Source: Alcaligenaceae bacterium SAGV5
Lineage (GTDB): Bacteria > Pseudomonadota > Gammaproteobacteria > Burkholderiales > Burkholderiaceae_B
NCBI GenBank assembly: GCA_009360345.1
Contig: SPDP01000001.1
Location: 186,001 to 250,000, forward strand
Direction: 5' to 3'
Length of the DNA: 64,000 bases
In this document: positions 1-8,441 of the stretch, one piece after another
How positions within the stretch are numbered: position 1 is the stretch's first letter
Layout: each line of letters begins with the position of its first letter
Notes under the pieces: model-generated
What the model was told of the DNA's origin: nothing
Seen by the model: only the letters and a program-made list of their open reading frames with translations
Databases searched by the model: none
Position numbers and translations under genes: made by a program

Positions 1-642
1 GAGCCGGCGGCCGGTGGATTCGGTGATGCGGTGGACCGGTCCGATGGGCTGGCAGCTCTGGCTGACCCGGCTGGCGACGGCGACGTTCTCGGACAGCACC
101 ACGCCTGACAGGCCACCGGACAGGACGCTGTCGGCGATGGTGGTCTGTGGGTGGCGGCTGCTGGAGACGCCGCCGAAGACGGTCGCCCCGGCCAGCTTGC
201 CGCGCATGTCATGGATCAGGTCGGGCAGGTCGGGGGTGGCGGCGTCGGCATGGACGAGCGCGGTCCAGGCGGCGCGGCGGCCGTCGGGCGTGCGCGCCAG
301 CCGCTCGGGCGGCGGGGTCGCCCCCGAGAAGACCTGGAAATCATCGGGCGCGAAATCCGCCAGCATCAGTGCCATGGCGGGTTCGTCGATGTATTCGGCG
401 GTGCCGGCCGCGATGCCCACGCCGATCGCGCCGGTCCAGTGCGTGACGCCCGTGCGCTCGCGCAGGAAGGCCAGGATGTCGGCGGCCTCGTCGGCGTGGT
501 GGTCGGTCAGGTAAAGAAAGCCCAGCGTCGCCCCGGCGCCCGCGCCGACGCGGCTGGCCCGTTCGATCTGCGCCAGGCACAGCGACGCCGACATGCGCCA
601 GTCGGGATGCGTGGCGTGGGCCCAGGGGAACCGCGAACTCAC
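1..642 (-). CDS. FIST-domain sensory protein (5' part; runs off window)
   Basis: Reading the minus strand from a GTG at 642 gives an unbroken frame of about 214 codons to the window edge. The start reads VSSRFPWAHATHPDWRMSAS and later segments include SENVAVASRVSQSCQPIGP. This is the typical N-terminal FIST domain, which is thought to bind small ligands in signal-transduction proteins; the FIST_C part must lie beyond base 1. An in-frame ATG 16 codons downstream is an alternative start, but the conserved WAHATHPDW segment before it favours the GTG. It lies 76 bp downstream of phaM on the same strand and is probably co-transcribed. The ligand and partner are unknown. No stop codon is visible because the gene is truncated by the window. 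Confidence 0.8.
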   Translation of the reverse strand, partial: MSSRFPWAHATHPDWRMSASLCLAQIERASRVGAGAGATLGFLYLTDHHADEAADILAFLRERTGVTHWTGAIGVGIAAGTAEYIDEPAMALMLADFAPDDFQVFSGATPPPERLARTPDGRRAAWTALVHADAATPDLPDLIHDMRGKLAGATVFGGVSSSRHPQTTIADSVLSGGLSGVVLSENVAVASRVSQSCQPIGPVHRITESTGRRL

Positions 643-718
643 GGCACCGCCCTGCCGCCGCCGCGCGGCGTCCCGCCCATGGGGCGGGCGGCGGCTGCGG
701 TCGGCCGGGCGGGCCGGA

Positions 719-1426
719 TCATGGCTGGGCCTTGGGCTTGCGGGCCCGGGATGCCGTGGCGGCGCGTCTGGCGGCGGGTTTGGCCGCTGGCTTGGGCGCG
801 GCGGCCGGCGTGCCCTTGCCCGCCTGGGTCCCGGTCGCGGGTGGCGTGGGCATGGACGCGGCCGCGGCGGTCGCCATGCGGTTGAACTGGTCCTGCAGCA
901 TGTTCCACCAGGGGTTCGCGGCCAGTGCCTCGGCCGGCTTGGCCGAGGCCTCGGGCCCCTGGCCTTCCCCGGCCTTCGGGGCCGGATCCGGCTCGTTCCT
1001 GGTGGTGGCCTTCGCGGCGGGCCTGGCCGGCGCGGGCCGCAGTCCCAGCGCGACTTCCAGCGGCGAAGGCGGCGCGTCGGGGCTGCCGCCACCGTAGGCC
1101 TGGCCGGCGGTCTGCGCGAACGAACGCAGGGTGGAGATGGTGGCGCGCTGCACCTCCAGGCCCTGGATGGTCCCGCGCAGCATGGTCAGGTTCAGGTTCA
1201 GCCAGTTCTCGACGGCGCGCAGGTCGTTGATGCGCCGGTCCAGGTCATCGAGGCCCATCGTGGGAGAGATCGGCGCGGCCTGTGGCAGGGCGCCCAGGCT
1301 GCCCCAGACCTGGCGCAGCATTTCCATGCTTTGCAATACCGGATTGGCGATGTTGCCATCGCTGCCGGGAAGCTGGAGGCCCGGAATGCCGAAAGGGTTG
1401 GTGGGGCCGGCGTTGTGGGAGGCCAT
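719..1426 (-). CDS. phaM: PhaM-type polyhydroxyalkanoate granule regulatory protein
   Basis: The 235 aa protein has the PhaM layout. A conserved N-terminal region (about 1-110) contains NPFGIPGL and an amphipathic helical part ending in IQGLEVQRATISTLRSFA. A low-complexity linker follows, then a second short conserved block (NPWWNMLQDQFNRMA, about 170-185). The C-terminus is an Ala/Pro/Lys/Arg-rich tail resembling histone H1. In Ralstonia, PhaM activates PHA synthase, sits on carbon-storage granules and tethers them to the nucleoid through this basic tail. The start ATG has AGGAAA upstream. It lies 25 bp downstream of the FAH-family gene and upstream of the FIST gene, all on the minus strand. 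The family call is confident; the function is from homologues. Confidence 0.85.
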   Translation of the reverse strand: MASHNAGPTNPFGIPGLQLPGSDGNIANPVLQSMEMLRQVWGSLGALPQAAPISPTMGLDDLDRRINDLRAVENWLNLNLTMLRGTIQGLEVQRATISTLRSFAQTAGQAYGGGSPDAPPSPLEVALGLRPAPARPAAKATTRNEPDPAPKAGEGQGPEASAKPAEALAANPWWNMLQDQFNRMATAAAASMPTPPATGTQAGKGTPAAAPKPAAKPAARRAATASRARKPKAQP

Positions 1427-1451
1427 GGCGGTTTCCTCGCGGGGGAAGGCG

Positions 1452-2444
1452 CTATTGCTGTTGCTGGGGCGTGGCGACGGCCTGGTCGATGGCGCCGAAC
1501 AGGCTGGCGCCCGCGTCGTCGAACATCTCGATGCGTATAGTGTCGCCGAATTTCATGAAGTCGGTGGAGGCCGAGCCGTCGGCGATGACTTCCAGGCAGC
1601 GCTTCTCGGCGATGCAGGCATAGCCGACCGACGCATCCTTGTTCGATACGGTGCCCGACCCCACGATGCTGCCCGCGCGGCAATTGCGCGTCTTGCAGAT
1701 ATGGGAGATCAGGCGCGGGAAGCTGAACACCATGTCGGTGCCGGCGTGCGGCCGGCCGACGACCTTGCCGTTCCAGGTCACGGTGAGCGGCAGGTGCACC
1801 ATGCCGTCGCGCCAGGCGGCGCCCAGTTCGTCGGGCGTGACGGCGACGGGCGAGAAGGCGGTGGCGGGTTTGCTCTGGAAGAAGCCGAAGCCCTTGGCCA
1901 GCTCGTTGGGAATCAGGTTGCGCAGCGAGACGTCGTTGGCCAGCATGACGAGCCGGATGGCGTCCGCCGCCTCGGCGGGCGTGGCGCCCATGGCGACGTC
2001 GCCGGTGATGACCGCCACTTCGCCTTCGAAGTCGATGCCGAAGGCTTCCGCGCCGCAGACGATGTCGTCGGTAGGGCCGAGGAAGTCGTCGCTGCCGCCC
2101 TGGTAGATCAGCGGATCGGTCCAGAACGTTTCGGGCATTTCGGCATTGCGCGCCTTGCGCACCAGCTCGACGTGATTGACGTAGGCCGAACCGTCGGCCC
2201 ATTGGAAGGCGCGAGGCAGCGGCGCCGCGCACTGTCCGGCCGAGAACTCGAACGGCCGCGTGGCGCGTCCGGCATTCAGGGCATCGTACAGGTCCTGCAA
2301 TTGCGGCGCGATGAAGTTCCAGTCGTCCAGCGCGCGTTGCAGCGTGGGCGCGATCTCGGTGGCGTAATGGGCGGTGCGCAGGTCGCGGGAAACGACGATC
2401 AACTGGCCGTCGCGCGAGCCGTCGCGGTAGGAAGCGAGTTTCAT
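1452..2444 (-). CDS. Fumarylacetoacetate hydrolase (FAH) family protein
   Basis: The 330 aa cytoplasmic protein has an N-terminal segment (MKLASYRDGSRDGQLIVVS) followed by the FAH catalytic fold. Residues GIDFEGEVAVITGDV carry the acidic metal-binding pair of the family, and NLIPNELAKGFGFFQSKPATAFSPVAVTP and GSIVGSGTVSNKDAS are typical conserved blocks. The family cleaves or hydrates C-C bonds of oxo-acids using Mg2+ (fumarylacetoacetate, acylpyruvates, 2-keto-4-pentenoate). The length and N-terminal part resemble the FAH-like proteins found beside tyrosine or aromatic catabolism genes, but no such pathway gene is nearby, so the substrate is not assigned. It is the first gene of a minus-strand set with phaM and the FIST gene. 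Confidence 0.85.
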   Translation of the reverse strand: MKLASYRDGSRDGQLIVVSRDLRTAHYATEIAPTLQRALDDWNFIAPQLQDLYDALNAGRATRPFEFSAGQCAAPLPRAFQWADGSAYVNHVELVRKARNAEMPETFWTDPLIYQGGSDDFLGPTDDIVCGAEAFGIDFEGEVAVITGDVAMGATPAEAADAIRLVMLANDVSLRNLIPNELAKGFGFFQSKPATAFSPVAVTPDELGAAWRDGMVHLPLTVTWNGKVVGRPHAGTDMVFSFPRLISHICKTRNCRAGSIVGSGTVSNKDASVGYACIAEKRCLEVIADGSASTDFMKFGDTIRIEMFDDAGASLFGAIDQAVATPQQQQ

Positions 2445-2611
2445 GGCTGCGTGGAAGGAATGCGATGGGGGGACGAGATGCCGAACAGTAACACGATGCC
2501 GACGGGGGCCGCCGCGGCCCCGTAGCAGTCGCTAACAGCCTGGCCGCGCGTGTCCGGTACGATAGAGGCATCATCGTATCGAGGGCCGCCCAAGCGTGGT
2601 CCGGGCCTCCC

Positions 2612-3346
2612 ATGCACGTCGTCTCCCGTTCCTCCCGCCGACATTTCGCCCGCGCTTGCGCGGTCCTGGCGCTGGCCGCCGCGGCGCCCGCCCTGCACGC
2701 GGCCGAACGCTATTCGCCACCTGCCTCCGCCGTGCTGACCTACAAGCTCAATGCCTCGGCCAAGGGTTTCAAGATCAATGTGGACAGTACGCTGGAATGG
2801 CAGCGCAACGGTAGCGACTATCGGCTGGTCAACCGCGGCAGTTTCCTCTTTTTCAGCTTCGTCTGGGAAAGCACAGGCAAGGTGGGCGCCGATGGCCTGC
2901 AACCCGTGCGCTACCAGGAAACGCGCAACAAGCGCGTCAAGACGGCCGAGTTCGACGCCGCCGCGGGCCGCCTGCGCCTGCCCAGCGGCAACGAGGAGCC
3001 GCTCAAGCCCGGCACGCAGGACCGCATGTCGGTGCTGCTGCAATTGGCGTCCATCGGCCGCGCCGACAGCGGCGCCTTCGCCGACGGCAAGGTCGTGCCC
3101 TTCCGCGTGGCGGGCTCCAGCCAGTCGGACAACTGGCGTTTCCGGGTGGTGGGCCGCGACAAGCTGTCCACGCCCATGGGCAGCATCGAGACCGTGCACC
3201 TGAAGCGCGAACGCGACCACGACGATGGCCAGAAGATCGAGGTCTGGCTGTCGCCCGCGCACGATTGGCTGCCGGTGCGGGTGCTGTCGAACGAGTCCGA
3301 CGGCGATTTCCTCGACCAGGTCGTGCAGAAGATCGAGCGCCCCTAG
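2612..3346 (+). CDS. DUF3108 secreted protein
   Basis: The 244 aa protein has a signal peptide (basic stretch to about residue 15, hydrophobic ACAVLALAAAAPALHA, cleavage near residue 30). A mostly beta-strand DUF3108 domain follows, with the hallmark segments LTYKLNASAKGFKINVDSTLEW, FLFFSFVWESTGKVGADGLQPVRYQETR and MGSIETVHLKRER. DUF3108 proteins are periplasmic or outer-membrane-facing beta proteins of unknown biochemical role, common in beta-proteobacteria. It stands alone: the gene to its left is divergent, and a hairpin (3370-3401) follows it. The start ATG at 2612 was chosen because it gives the complete signal peptide. Confidence 0.85.
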   Translation: MHVVSRSSRRHFARACAVLALAAAAPALHAAERYSPPASAVLTYKLNASAKGFKINVDSTLEWQRNGSDYRLVNRGSFLFFSFVWESTGKVGADGLQPVRYQETRNKRVKTAEFDAAAGRLRLPSGNEEPLKPGTQDRMSVLLQLASIGRADSGAFADGKVVPFRVAGSSQSDNWRFRVVGRDKLSTPMGSIETVHLKRERDHDDGQKIEVWLSPAHDWLPVRVLSNESDGDFLDQVVQKIERP

Positions 3347-3369
3347 GGCGTCCGGCTGCTGACTCCTGC

Positions 3370-3401
3370 ATCCGAGGCGCGGCTTCTCCGCCGCCTCGGA
3401 T
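3370..3401 (+). terminator. Hairpin after the DUF3108 gene
   Basis: A perfect 10 bp inverted repeat, ATCCGAGGCG (3370-3379) and CGCCTCGGAT (3392-3401), encloses a 12-base loop. It lies 24 bp past the stop codon. There is no clear T-run after it, so it may be a weak intrinsic terminator or an mRNA-end stabiliser. The surrounding gap 3347-3658 (312 bp) otherwise holds the operator-like palindrome at 3533-3575 and no gene I can support. Confidence 0.55.
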
Positions 3402-3532
3402 CGTCATCTTCAAGCTCGCGGGCGTGGAGCAAATCCACGCAATGGGCCGGCAGGCCCGAGTCGCGGCGGAATTCCACCGGCTGATTCCAAGCGAGGCGCC
3501 CACCTCTTGCGCGAAATCCAAACTCACTTTAG

Positions 3533-3575
3533 GATGTTCACAAGTAAAAACGTGTCGTTCATGTTTGTGAACATC
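3533..3575. promoter_or_regulatory. Split palindrome, likely operator of the 3.6-11.1 kb cassette
   Basis: GATGTTCACAA (3533-3543) and TTGTGAACATC (3565-3575) form a perfect 11 bp inverted repeat separated by 21 bp, so the half-site centres are 32 bp apart (three helical turns). The right arm contains TTGTGA (3565-3570), which with CATTAT (3589-3594) would make a sigma70-like -35/-10 pair with an 18 bp spacer. A protein bound there would cover the -35 box. The site lies 84 bp before the first DapA-family gene. The IclR regulator encoded at 8442-9200 is the obvious candidate binder, by inference only. Confidence 0.6.
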
Positions 3576-3658
3576 ACGCAGAGTTTCCCATTATCGGAGC
3601 CGTGACCGGACGGCCGCGTGTCTCCATTTTCCCGCCGTTACCTTGAAGAGAACGCATC

Positions 3659-4585
3659 ATGACATCGACGAAGATTTTCGCGCCCGCCGACATCACCGGC
3701 ATCCTGCCTCCCTTGCTCACCCCGCTCGATGACAACGAAGACATCGTCGAAAGCGTGCTGCGCCAGGAAGTGCGCTACATGCTGTCCAAGGGCGTACACG
3801 GCCTGGTCCCCGGCGGAAGCGCGGGCGAGGGCAATACGCTGTCGACGGATGAGTTGCGCCGGATCGTGGGCGTGACCTGCGACGAGGCGGATGGCAGCGT
3901 GCCGGTCGTGGCGGGCATCATCGTCAACAGCACGCGCCAGGCGATCGAGAAGGCGAAGGCCGTTGCCGACCTGGGTGTCTCCGCCCTGCAGATCACGCCG
4001 GTGCACTACATCTACAAGAACGACGACGATGCGATGATCCGCCATTACCGGACCATCTACGATGCGGTGGGCATCCCCATCATCATCTACAACGTCATTC
4101 CGTGGAACTATCTCTCGGTGGACCTGATGGTCCGGATGATGCGGGAGGTGCCCGGGGTATTCGGCGTGAAGCAGAGCGCCAGCGATCTCAAGTCCATGGC
4201 GGACCTGATCCTGCGTTGCGAGCCGCACCAGCGCATCTACGCGGCCATCGATGCCTTGCTCTATCCGACTTTCGCGCTGGACGCGCACGGCGCCATTTCC
4301 CAGATCCTGTCCGCGGTTCCCGGTCCCTGCGTGGAACTGTGGAATCTCGTGAAGGCCGGCGACCACAAGCGCGCCCTCGAACTTCATACCAGGCTGCTGC
4401 GGATGTGGAACGCCATCTCCGGCGACAACCGGCTTGCTGTCACCAAATACACCATGTCGCTGCAAGGGGTGCCGGTCGGCAACCCCCGTGCGCCGCTGAC
4501 GCCGGCCTCGGCTGCGCAGCGCCGGGCCGCCGAACAGGCGCTTGCCGAACTGCTCGGGACCGAGGCGGTGCTGCAAACCGCCTGA
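3659..4585 (+). CDS. DapA-family lyase/aldolase (dihydrodipicolinate synthase / N-acetylneuraminate lyase superfamily), copy 1
   Basis: The 308 aa TIM-barrel protein has the expected active-site pieces: GGSAGEG (52-58, in the position of the substrate carboxylate loop), catalytic Tyr144 in IIIYNVIPW, and Schiff-base Lys171 in GVFGVKQSAS. The family condenses or cleaves pyruvate adducts (lysine synthesis, sialic acid, 2-keto-3-deoxy sugar acids). Its setting, upstream of Bug receptors and a hydroxypyruvate isomerase/reductase pair, points to catabolism of a keto-deoxy acid rather than lysine synthesis. It is the first gene of the cassette, 84 bp downstream of an operator-like palindrome, with AAGAGA before the ATG. 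The exact substrate cannot be read from the sequence. Confidence 0.85.
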   Translation: MTSTKIFAPADITGILPPLLTPLDDNEDIVESVLRQEVRYMLSKGVHGLVPGGSAGEGNTLSTDELRRIVGVTCDEADGSVPVVAGIIVNSTRQAIEKAKAVADLGVSALQITPVHYIYKNDDDAMIRHYRTIYDAVGIPIIIYNVIPWNYLSVDLMVRMMREVPGVFGVKQSASDLKSMADLILRCEPHQRIYAAIDALLYPTFALDAHGAISQILSAVPGPCVELWNLVKAGDHKRALELHTRLLRMWNAISGDNRLAVTKYTMSLQGVPVGNPRAPLTPASAAQRRAAEQALAELLGTEAVLQTA

Positions 4586-4660
4586 CGACGGTCGCAGGGA
4601 AGGTCGGAGCCGGACCGCCACGCCGGTCCGGTCCGGCAAAAAAAGACCAGGAGACAAGCA

Positions 4661-5629
4661 ATGAAGCAGTGGATTCTCTGCCCGCTGACAGCGGTGATTG
4701 CGAGCGTGTCGCAGCCATTGGCGGCTGCCCCGTCTTATCCGTCCCAGCCCATCCGTCTGATCGTTCCTTTCGCGCCCGGCGGCACCACCGACGCGGTTGC
4801 CAGGGTAGTCGGCGCCAAGCTGGCGGAGATCACGGGCCAGCCCGTCGTGGTGGACAACCGGGGCGGTGGTGGAACCATCATCGGCACGGAAGCACTGGCG
4901 CGGTCGCCGGCCGACGGCTACACCATCATGCTGGCGACGCCGGACTTCACCGTCAACCCGAGCCTGCGGTCCAGGCTGCCCTATGACACCCTGAAAGATT
5001 TCACGCCCATCGGGTTGATCGGCACCTACCCCATGGTCATGGTGGCCAATGCCGGCCAGACGCTGCGGTCCGTGGGCGATTTGATCGACAGGGCGAAATC
5101 CCAGCCCGGGCAGATCAATTTCGCGTCGGCGGGCAACGGCTCCATGCCTCATCTGTGCGGCGAATTGTTCAACAGCCTGGCGGGCGTGAAGCTGACGCAC
5201 GTTCCCTACAAAGGGAACGGACCGGCGCTGGCCGACCTGCTGGCCGGCCGGGTATCGGTGCTCTTCACCGGCGGCCCGGCCGTGGACGCATACATCAAGA
5301 GCGGCAAGCTGACGATGCTGGGCGTCAGCACGGCGCAGCGGCATGCCTCGCTGCCCGATGTGCCGACCTTGAGCGAGAGCGGCGTCGGGGGCTACGACGT
5401 GACTGCCTGGTTCGGTTTCCTCGGGCCGGCCGGGCTTCCCAAGGACACCGTTGCCCGCCTGAACACGGACATCGCCACCGTCCTGCGGTCGTCCGAGGTG
5501 CGCGAGAAGCTGTCGTCGCTCGGCGCCGAGCTGGGCATGGGAACGCCCGAGGCCTTCGGCGCGTTGATCCGGGACGAAGTCGACAAGTGGTCGCGCGTCG
5601 TGCGCACCGCCAACATCACGGTGGAATGA
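4661..5629 (+). CDS. Bug/TctC-family periplasmic solute receptor, copy 1
   Basis: The 322 aa protein has a signal peptide (MKQWILCPLTAVIASVSQPLAAA). The Bug fold follows: YPSQPIRLIVPFAPGGTTDAVAR, the PVVVDNRGGGGTIIGT loop, RSPADGYTIMLAT, HVPYKGNGPALADLLAGRV, and a C-terminal WSRVVRTANITVE. These extracytoplasmic receptors bind carboxylates and amides, usually for a TctAB membrane pair. No TctAB genes are adjacent, so it is an orphan receptor that may share a transporter encoded elsewhere or act in sensing. AGGAGA precedes the ATG. It is the second gene of the cassette and is followed one base later by a second receptor gene. Confidence 0.9.
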   Translation: MKQWILCPLTAVIASVSQPLAAAPSYPSQPIRLIVPFAPGGTTDAVARVVGAKLAEITGQPVVVDNRGGGGTIIGTEALARSPADGYTIMLATPDFTVNPSLRSRLPYDTLKDFTPIGLIGTYPMVMVANAGQTLRSVGDLIDRAKSQPGQINFASAGNGSMPHLCGELFNSLAGVKLTHVPYKGNGPALADLLAGRVSVLFTGGPAVDAYIKSGKLTMLGVSTAQRHASLPDVPTLSESGVGGYDVTAWFGFLGPAGLPKDTVARLNTDIATVLRSSEVREKLSSLGAELGMGTPEAFGALIRDEVDKWSRVVRTANITVE

Positions 5630-5630
5630 C

Positions 5631-6641
5631 ATGATCGTTGATGACTACCTCGACGCCGCGCGGGCAGGCATCGTGCGGCGCACCCTGGCGTTCATGGCCG
5701 TCCTGTTCGCCGCGTTGTCCGTCCTGCCCGCGCAGGCGCAGGAGACGTTTCCCAGCCACCCCTTGCGCATCGTCGTTCCGTTTCCCGTCGGCGGTCCGGT
5801 GGATGTGGTGTCGCGCAAGATCGCGCAACAGCTGTCGCAGCGGCTCGGGCAGCCCGTGGTGGTGGACAACCGTCCTGGCGCAAATACCATTCTCGGTGCC
5901 GACCTGGTCGCCAAGGCGCCCGCCGACGGCTATACGATGCTTGTGACGAATACCGGCGTGGTGCAGAACCCGTGGTTGTATGCCAGGCTTCCCTACGATC
6001 TGGAGTCGGACTTGCTGCCCGTCGCGCAGATCCTGGAAGCGCCGCTGCTGCTGGCCGCGAACGGCACGCTGCCGTATGGCGATGTGGCCGGCCTGCTCGA
6101 CCACGAGCGTTCGCAGCGAGGCAAGACGGCCTTCGGGAGCACCAGCGTGGGAGGCACGACGCACATCTACGGCGAACAGCTCAAGCGCGTGGGCAAGCTG
6201 GATACCGTCCACGTTCCGTACAAGGGCGATCCGCCGGCCTTGCAGGACTTGCTGGGCAATCGGATCCAGTGGTACTTCGCCACCGCCTCGCAAGCGGCGA
6301 AGTTCGTCGCCAATGGCCGGCTCAAGGCGCTGGGGGTGACCGGGACGCGCCGTCTGGCATCGCTGCCCGATGTTCCAACCATGGCGCAGGCCGGCTTGCC
6401 AGGTTTTGAAACCGTGGCCTGGTACGGGGTTTTCCTGCCGGCGAAGACGCCGCGACCGGTTGCCGACCGGCTGGAAAAGGAGCTCGTCGCCATCGTGCGG
6501 GGGCCGGAGCTGACCGCATTCATGGTCGACAACATGTTCTCGCCCGCCCCCCTGGACGCGGCCGCCTTCGGAAGCGTGGTCCAGGACAGCCTGGCCAAGT
6601 GGCGCGATCTCATCCAGGGCAATGGCATTCGTCTCGAATGA
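5631..6641 (+). CDS. Bug/TctC-family periplasmic solute receptor, copy 2
   Basis: The 336 aa protein starts one base after the preceding stop (TGACATG). Residues 16-38 form the signal peptide (RRTLAFMAVLFAALSVLPAQAQ). The mature part shows HPLRIVVPFPVGGPVDVVSRK, PVVVDNRPGANTILGAD, KAPADGYTMLVTNTG and VHVPYKGDPPALQDLLGNRI, all Bug signatures. The N-terminus is about 15 residues longer than usual before the hydrophobic core, so an internal Met might be the real start; no strong ribosome-binding site separates the options. Tandem divergent receptors in one operon suggest two related ligands. No membrane subunits are adjacent. Confidence 0.88.
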   Translation: MIVDDYLDAARAGIVRRTLAFMAVLFAALSVLPAQAQETFPSHPLRIVVPFPVGGPVDVVSRKIAQQLSQRLGQPVVVDNRPGANTILGADLVAKAPADGYTMLVTNTGVVQNPWLYARLPYDLESDLLPVAQILEAPLLLAANGTLPYGDVAGLLDHERSQRGKTAFGSTSVGGTTHIYGEQLKRVGKLDTVHVPYKGDPPALQDLLGNRIQWYFATASQAAKFVANGRLKALGVTGTRRLASLPDVPTMAQAGLPGFETVAWYGVFLPAKTPRPVADRLEKELVAIVRGPELTAFMVDNMFSPAPLDAAAFGSVVQDSLAKWRDLIQGNGIRLE

Positions 6642-6669
6642 CGCCGCCTGCCCGCAACAAGGAAACGAC

Positions 6670-7446
6670 ATGCCGAAGTTCGCCGCCAACCTGACCATGC
6701 TGTTCACCGAATTGCCTTTCATGGAGCGCTTCCAGGCCGCCGCCAGGGCGGGCTTCGAGGCGGTGGAATACCTGTTTCCCTATTCCTTCGACCGGAAGGA
6801 GCTGGCCGCCGCGCTCAAGGTCAACGGCCTGCAACAGGTGCTGCACAACCTGCCGGCCGGCGACTGGGATGCCGGCGAGCGCGGTATCGCCTGCCATCCG
6901 GCGCGGATCGACGAATTCCGCGCGGGCGTGGCGCAGGCCATCGCCTATGCCAAGGCGCTGGGCTGCCCGCAAGTCAACTGCCTGGCGGGCAAGCTGCCGC
7001 CGGACACGGGCGCCGACAAGGCGCACCGCACGCTGGTGCGCAACCTGCGCTACGCGGCCGAGGCATTGCAGGCCGAGAATATCGGTTTGCTGGTCGAACC
7101 GATCAATACCTTCGACATTCCCGGCTTCTTCCTGACCCGTACCGACCAGGCGCTGTCCTTGCTTGACGAGGTCGGCTCGGCCAATCTGCGTGTGCAGTAC
7201 GACATCTACCACGCGCAGCGCATGGAGGGCGAACTGGGCAATACGCTCGGCCAGCATCTTGCGCGCATCGGCCACATCCAGTTGGCCGACAACCCCGGCC
7301 GCAACGAACCGGGAACCGGGGAAATCAACTATTCCTGGCTGTTCAGGCATATCGACGCCATCGGCTACGACGGCTGGATCGGCTGCGAATACAAGCCGCG
7401 CACGAATACCGCGGATGGGCTGGGCTGGCGCCAGGCCCTGGCCTGA
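6670..7446 (+). CDS. Hydroxypyruvate isomerase family protein (Hyi/OtnI-like)
   Basis: The 258 aa TIM-barrel of the xylose-isomerase-like superfamily matches hydroxypyruvate isomerase: KFAANLTMLFTELPFMERFQAAARAGFEAVE at the start, the metal/catalytic Glu in GLLVEPINTFDIPGFFL, then VQYDIYHAQRMEGEL, HIQLADNPGRNEPGTGEINY and WIGCEYKP. Hyi converts hydroxypyruvate to tartronate semialdehyde; the close relative OtnI isomerises 2-oxo-tetronate. The ATG at 6670 was chosen because AAGGAAAC lies just before it and homologues begin with MPKFAANL; a longer frame from 6622 overlaps the previous gene. The next gene is a tartronate-semialdehyde-reductase-like enzyme, so the two probably act in sequence. 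Confidence 0.85.
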   Translation: MPKFAANLTMLFTELPFMERFQAAARAGFEAVEYLFPYSFDRKELAAALKVNGLQQVLHNLPAGDWDAGERGIACHPARIDEFRAGVAQAIAYAKALGCPQVNCLAGKLPPDTGADKAHRTLVRNLRYAAEALQAENIGLLVEPINTFDIPGFFLTRTDQALSLLDEVGSANLRVQYDIYHAQRMEGELGNTLGQHLARIGHIQLADNPGRNEPGTGEINYSWLFRHIDAIGYDGWIGCEYKPRTNTADGLGWRQALA

Positions 7447-7469
7447 TGAAGAGAAAAGGAGACGTCGCC

Positions 7470-8375
7470 ATGAACGGCACCGCACCACGCAAGATCGGTT
7501 TCATCGGCCTGGGCATCATGGGCGCTCCCATGGCCGGCCATTTGATGGACGCCGGCCACGCTTTGTTCGTCAATACCCGCAGTCGCGTGCCGGCCGCCAT
7601 TGCCGGCCGGGCCGAATCCTGCGCCACTGGCGCCGAGGTGGCCCGCCAGGCGGATGTGGTCTTCCTGATGGTGCCCGATACGCCTGACGTGGAGAAGGTG
7701 TTGTTCGGCGCGCATGGCGTGGCATCGGGTCTCGTCGCCGGCAAGACCGTGGTCGATTGCAGTTCCATCGATCCGGTCGCGACCCGGGATTTCGCCCGCC
7801 GGATCGCCGCGTTGGGCTGCGGCTACGTGGATGCGCCCGTTTCGGGCGGCGAGGTGGGAGCCAAGGCGGCCAGCCTGACCATCATGTGCGGCGGCAGCGA
7901 GGCGGCGTTCGAGTCGGTGCTGCCCCTGCTCGAAACCATGGGCAAGACCGTGACGCGGGTGGGCGAGGCCGGCGCCGGACAGGTCGCCAAGGTGGCCAAC
8001 CAGATCATCGTGGCGCTGAACATCGCCGCCGTGGCCGAGGCGATGGTCTTCGCAGCCAAGGCGGGAGTCGATCCGGCCAAGGTGAGGCAGGCACTGATGG
8101 GCGGTTTCGCTTCCAGCCGCATCCTGGAGGTACATGGCGAGCGCATGATCGGCCGGGCGTTCGCACCGGGATTTCGCATTGCCTTGCATCAGAAGGACCT
8201 GAACCTGGCGATGCAGAGCGCCCGCAGCCTGGGCGTGGCGCTGCCGCAGACGGCCGGGGCGGCGCAATTGATGAATGCCTGTGTCGCGTTGGGGCATGGC
8301 CAGTCCGACCATTGCGCCGTCATCTGCGCGCTGGAGGCGCTTGCCGGGGCTTCGGTTGCCGCGTCGGAGGGGTGA
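7470..8375 (+). CDS. 2-hydroxy-3-oxopropionate (tartronate semialdehyde) reductase-like dehydrogenase
   Basis: The 301 aa protein belongs to the beta-hydroxyacid dehydrogenase family (GarR/GlxR/LtnD). It has an N-terminal Rossmann motif GFIGLGIMGAPMAGHL, the substrate-binding DAPVSGGEVGAKAASL, and GQVAKVANQIIVA with the catalytic Lys. The expected reaction is NAD(P)H reduction of tartronate semialdehyde to D-glycerate, or oxidation of a related hydroxy acid. The ATG at 7470 has AAAGGAG about 9 bases before it; an ATG at 7446 overlaps the previous stop codon but lacks a ribosome-binding site. Together with the Hyi-like gene it could convert hydroxypyruvate to glycerate. The substrate is inferred from family and context. 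Confidence 0.85.
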   Translation: MNGTAPRKIGFIGLGIMGAPMAGHLMDAGHALFVNTRSRVPAAIAGRAESCATGAEVARQADVVFLMVPDTPDVEKVLFGAHGVASGLVAGKTVVDCSSIDPVATRDFARRIAALGCGYVDAPVSGGEVGAKAASLTIMCGGSEAAFESVLPLLETMGKTVTRVGEAGAGQVAKVANQIIVALNIAAVAEAMVFAAKAGVDPAKVRQALMGGFASSRILEVHGERMIGRAFAPGFRIALHQKDLNLAMQSARSLGVALPQTAGAAQLMNACVALGHGQSDHCAVICALEALAGASVAASEG

Positions 8376-8441
8376 CGCCGCAGCGTTGGCCTTCGCTGCT
8401 GGGCACGTAGAATGTGGTCTCGTCGTATAGATGCCCAGAAC

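Noticed and set aside
2505..2521. GGGGCC / GGCCCC hairpin upstream of the DUF3108 gene
   Set aside because: Arms are only six bases of pure G/C, common by chance at this composition, and there is no transcript end that needs it.
3638..5632. 664-codon open frame on the minus strand
   Set aside because: It lies antisense to the DapA-family and Bug genes, has a composition typical of reverse-frame GC-rich DNA (His, Arg, Gly, Gln-rich), and has no recognisable domain.
7446..7469. Alternative start of the GlxR-like gene at ATG 7446
   Set aside because: It overlaps the previous stop but has no ribosome-binding site, while ATG 7470 has AAAGGAG at proper spacing and matches the family N-terminus.
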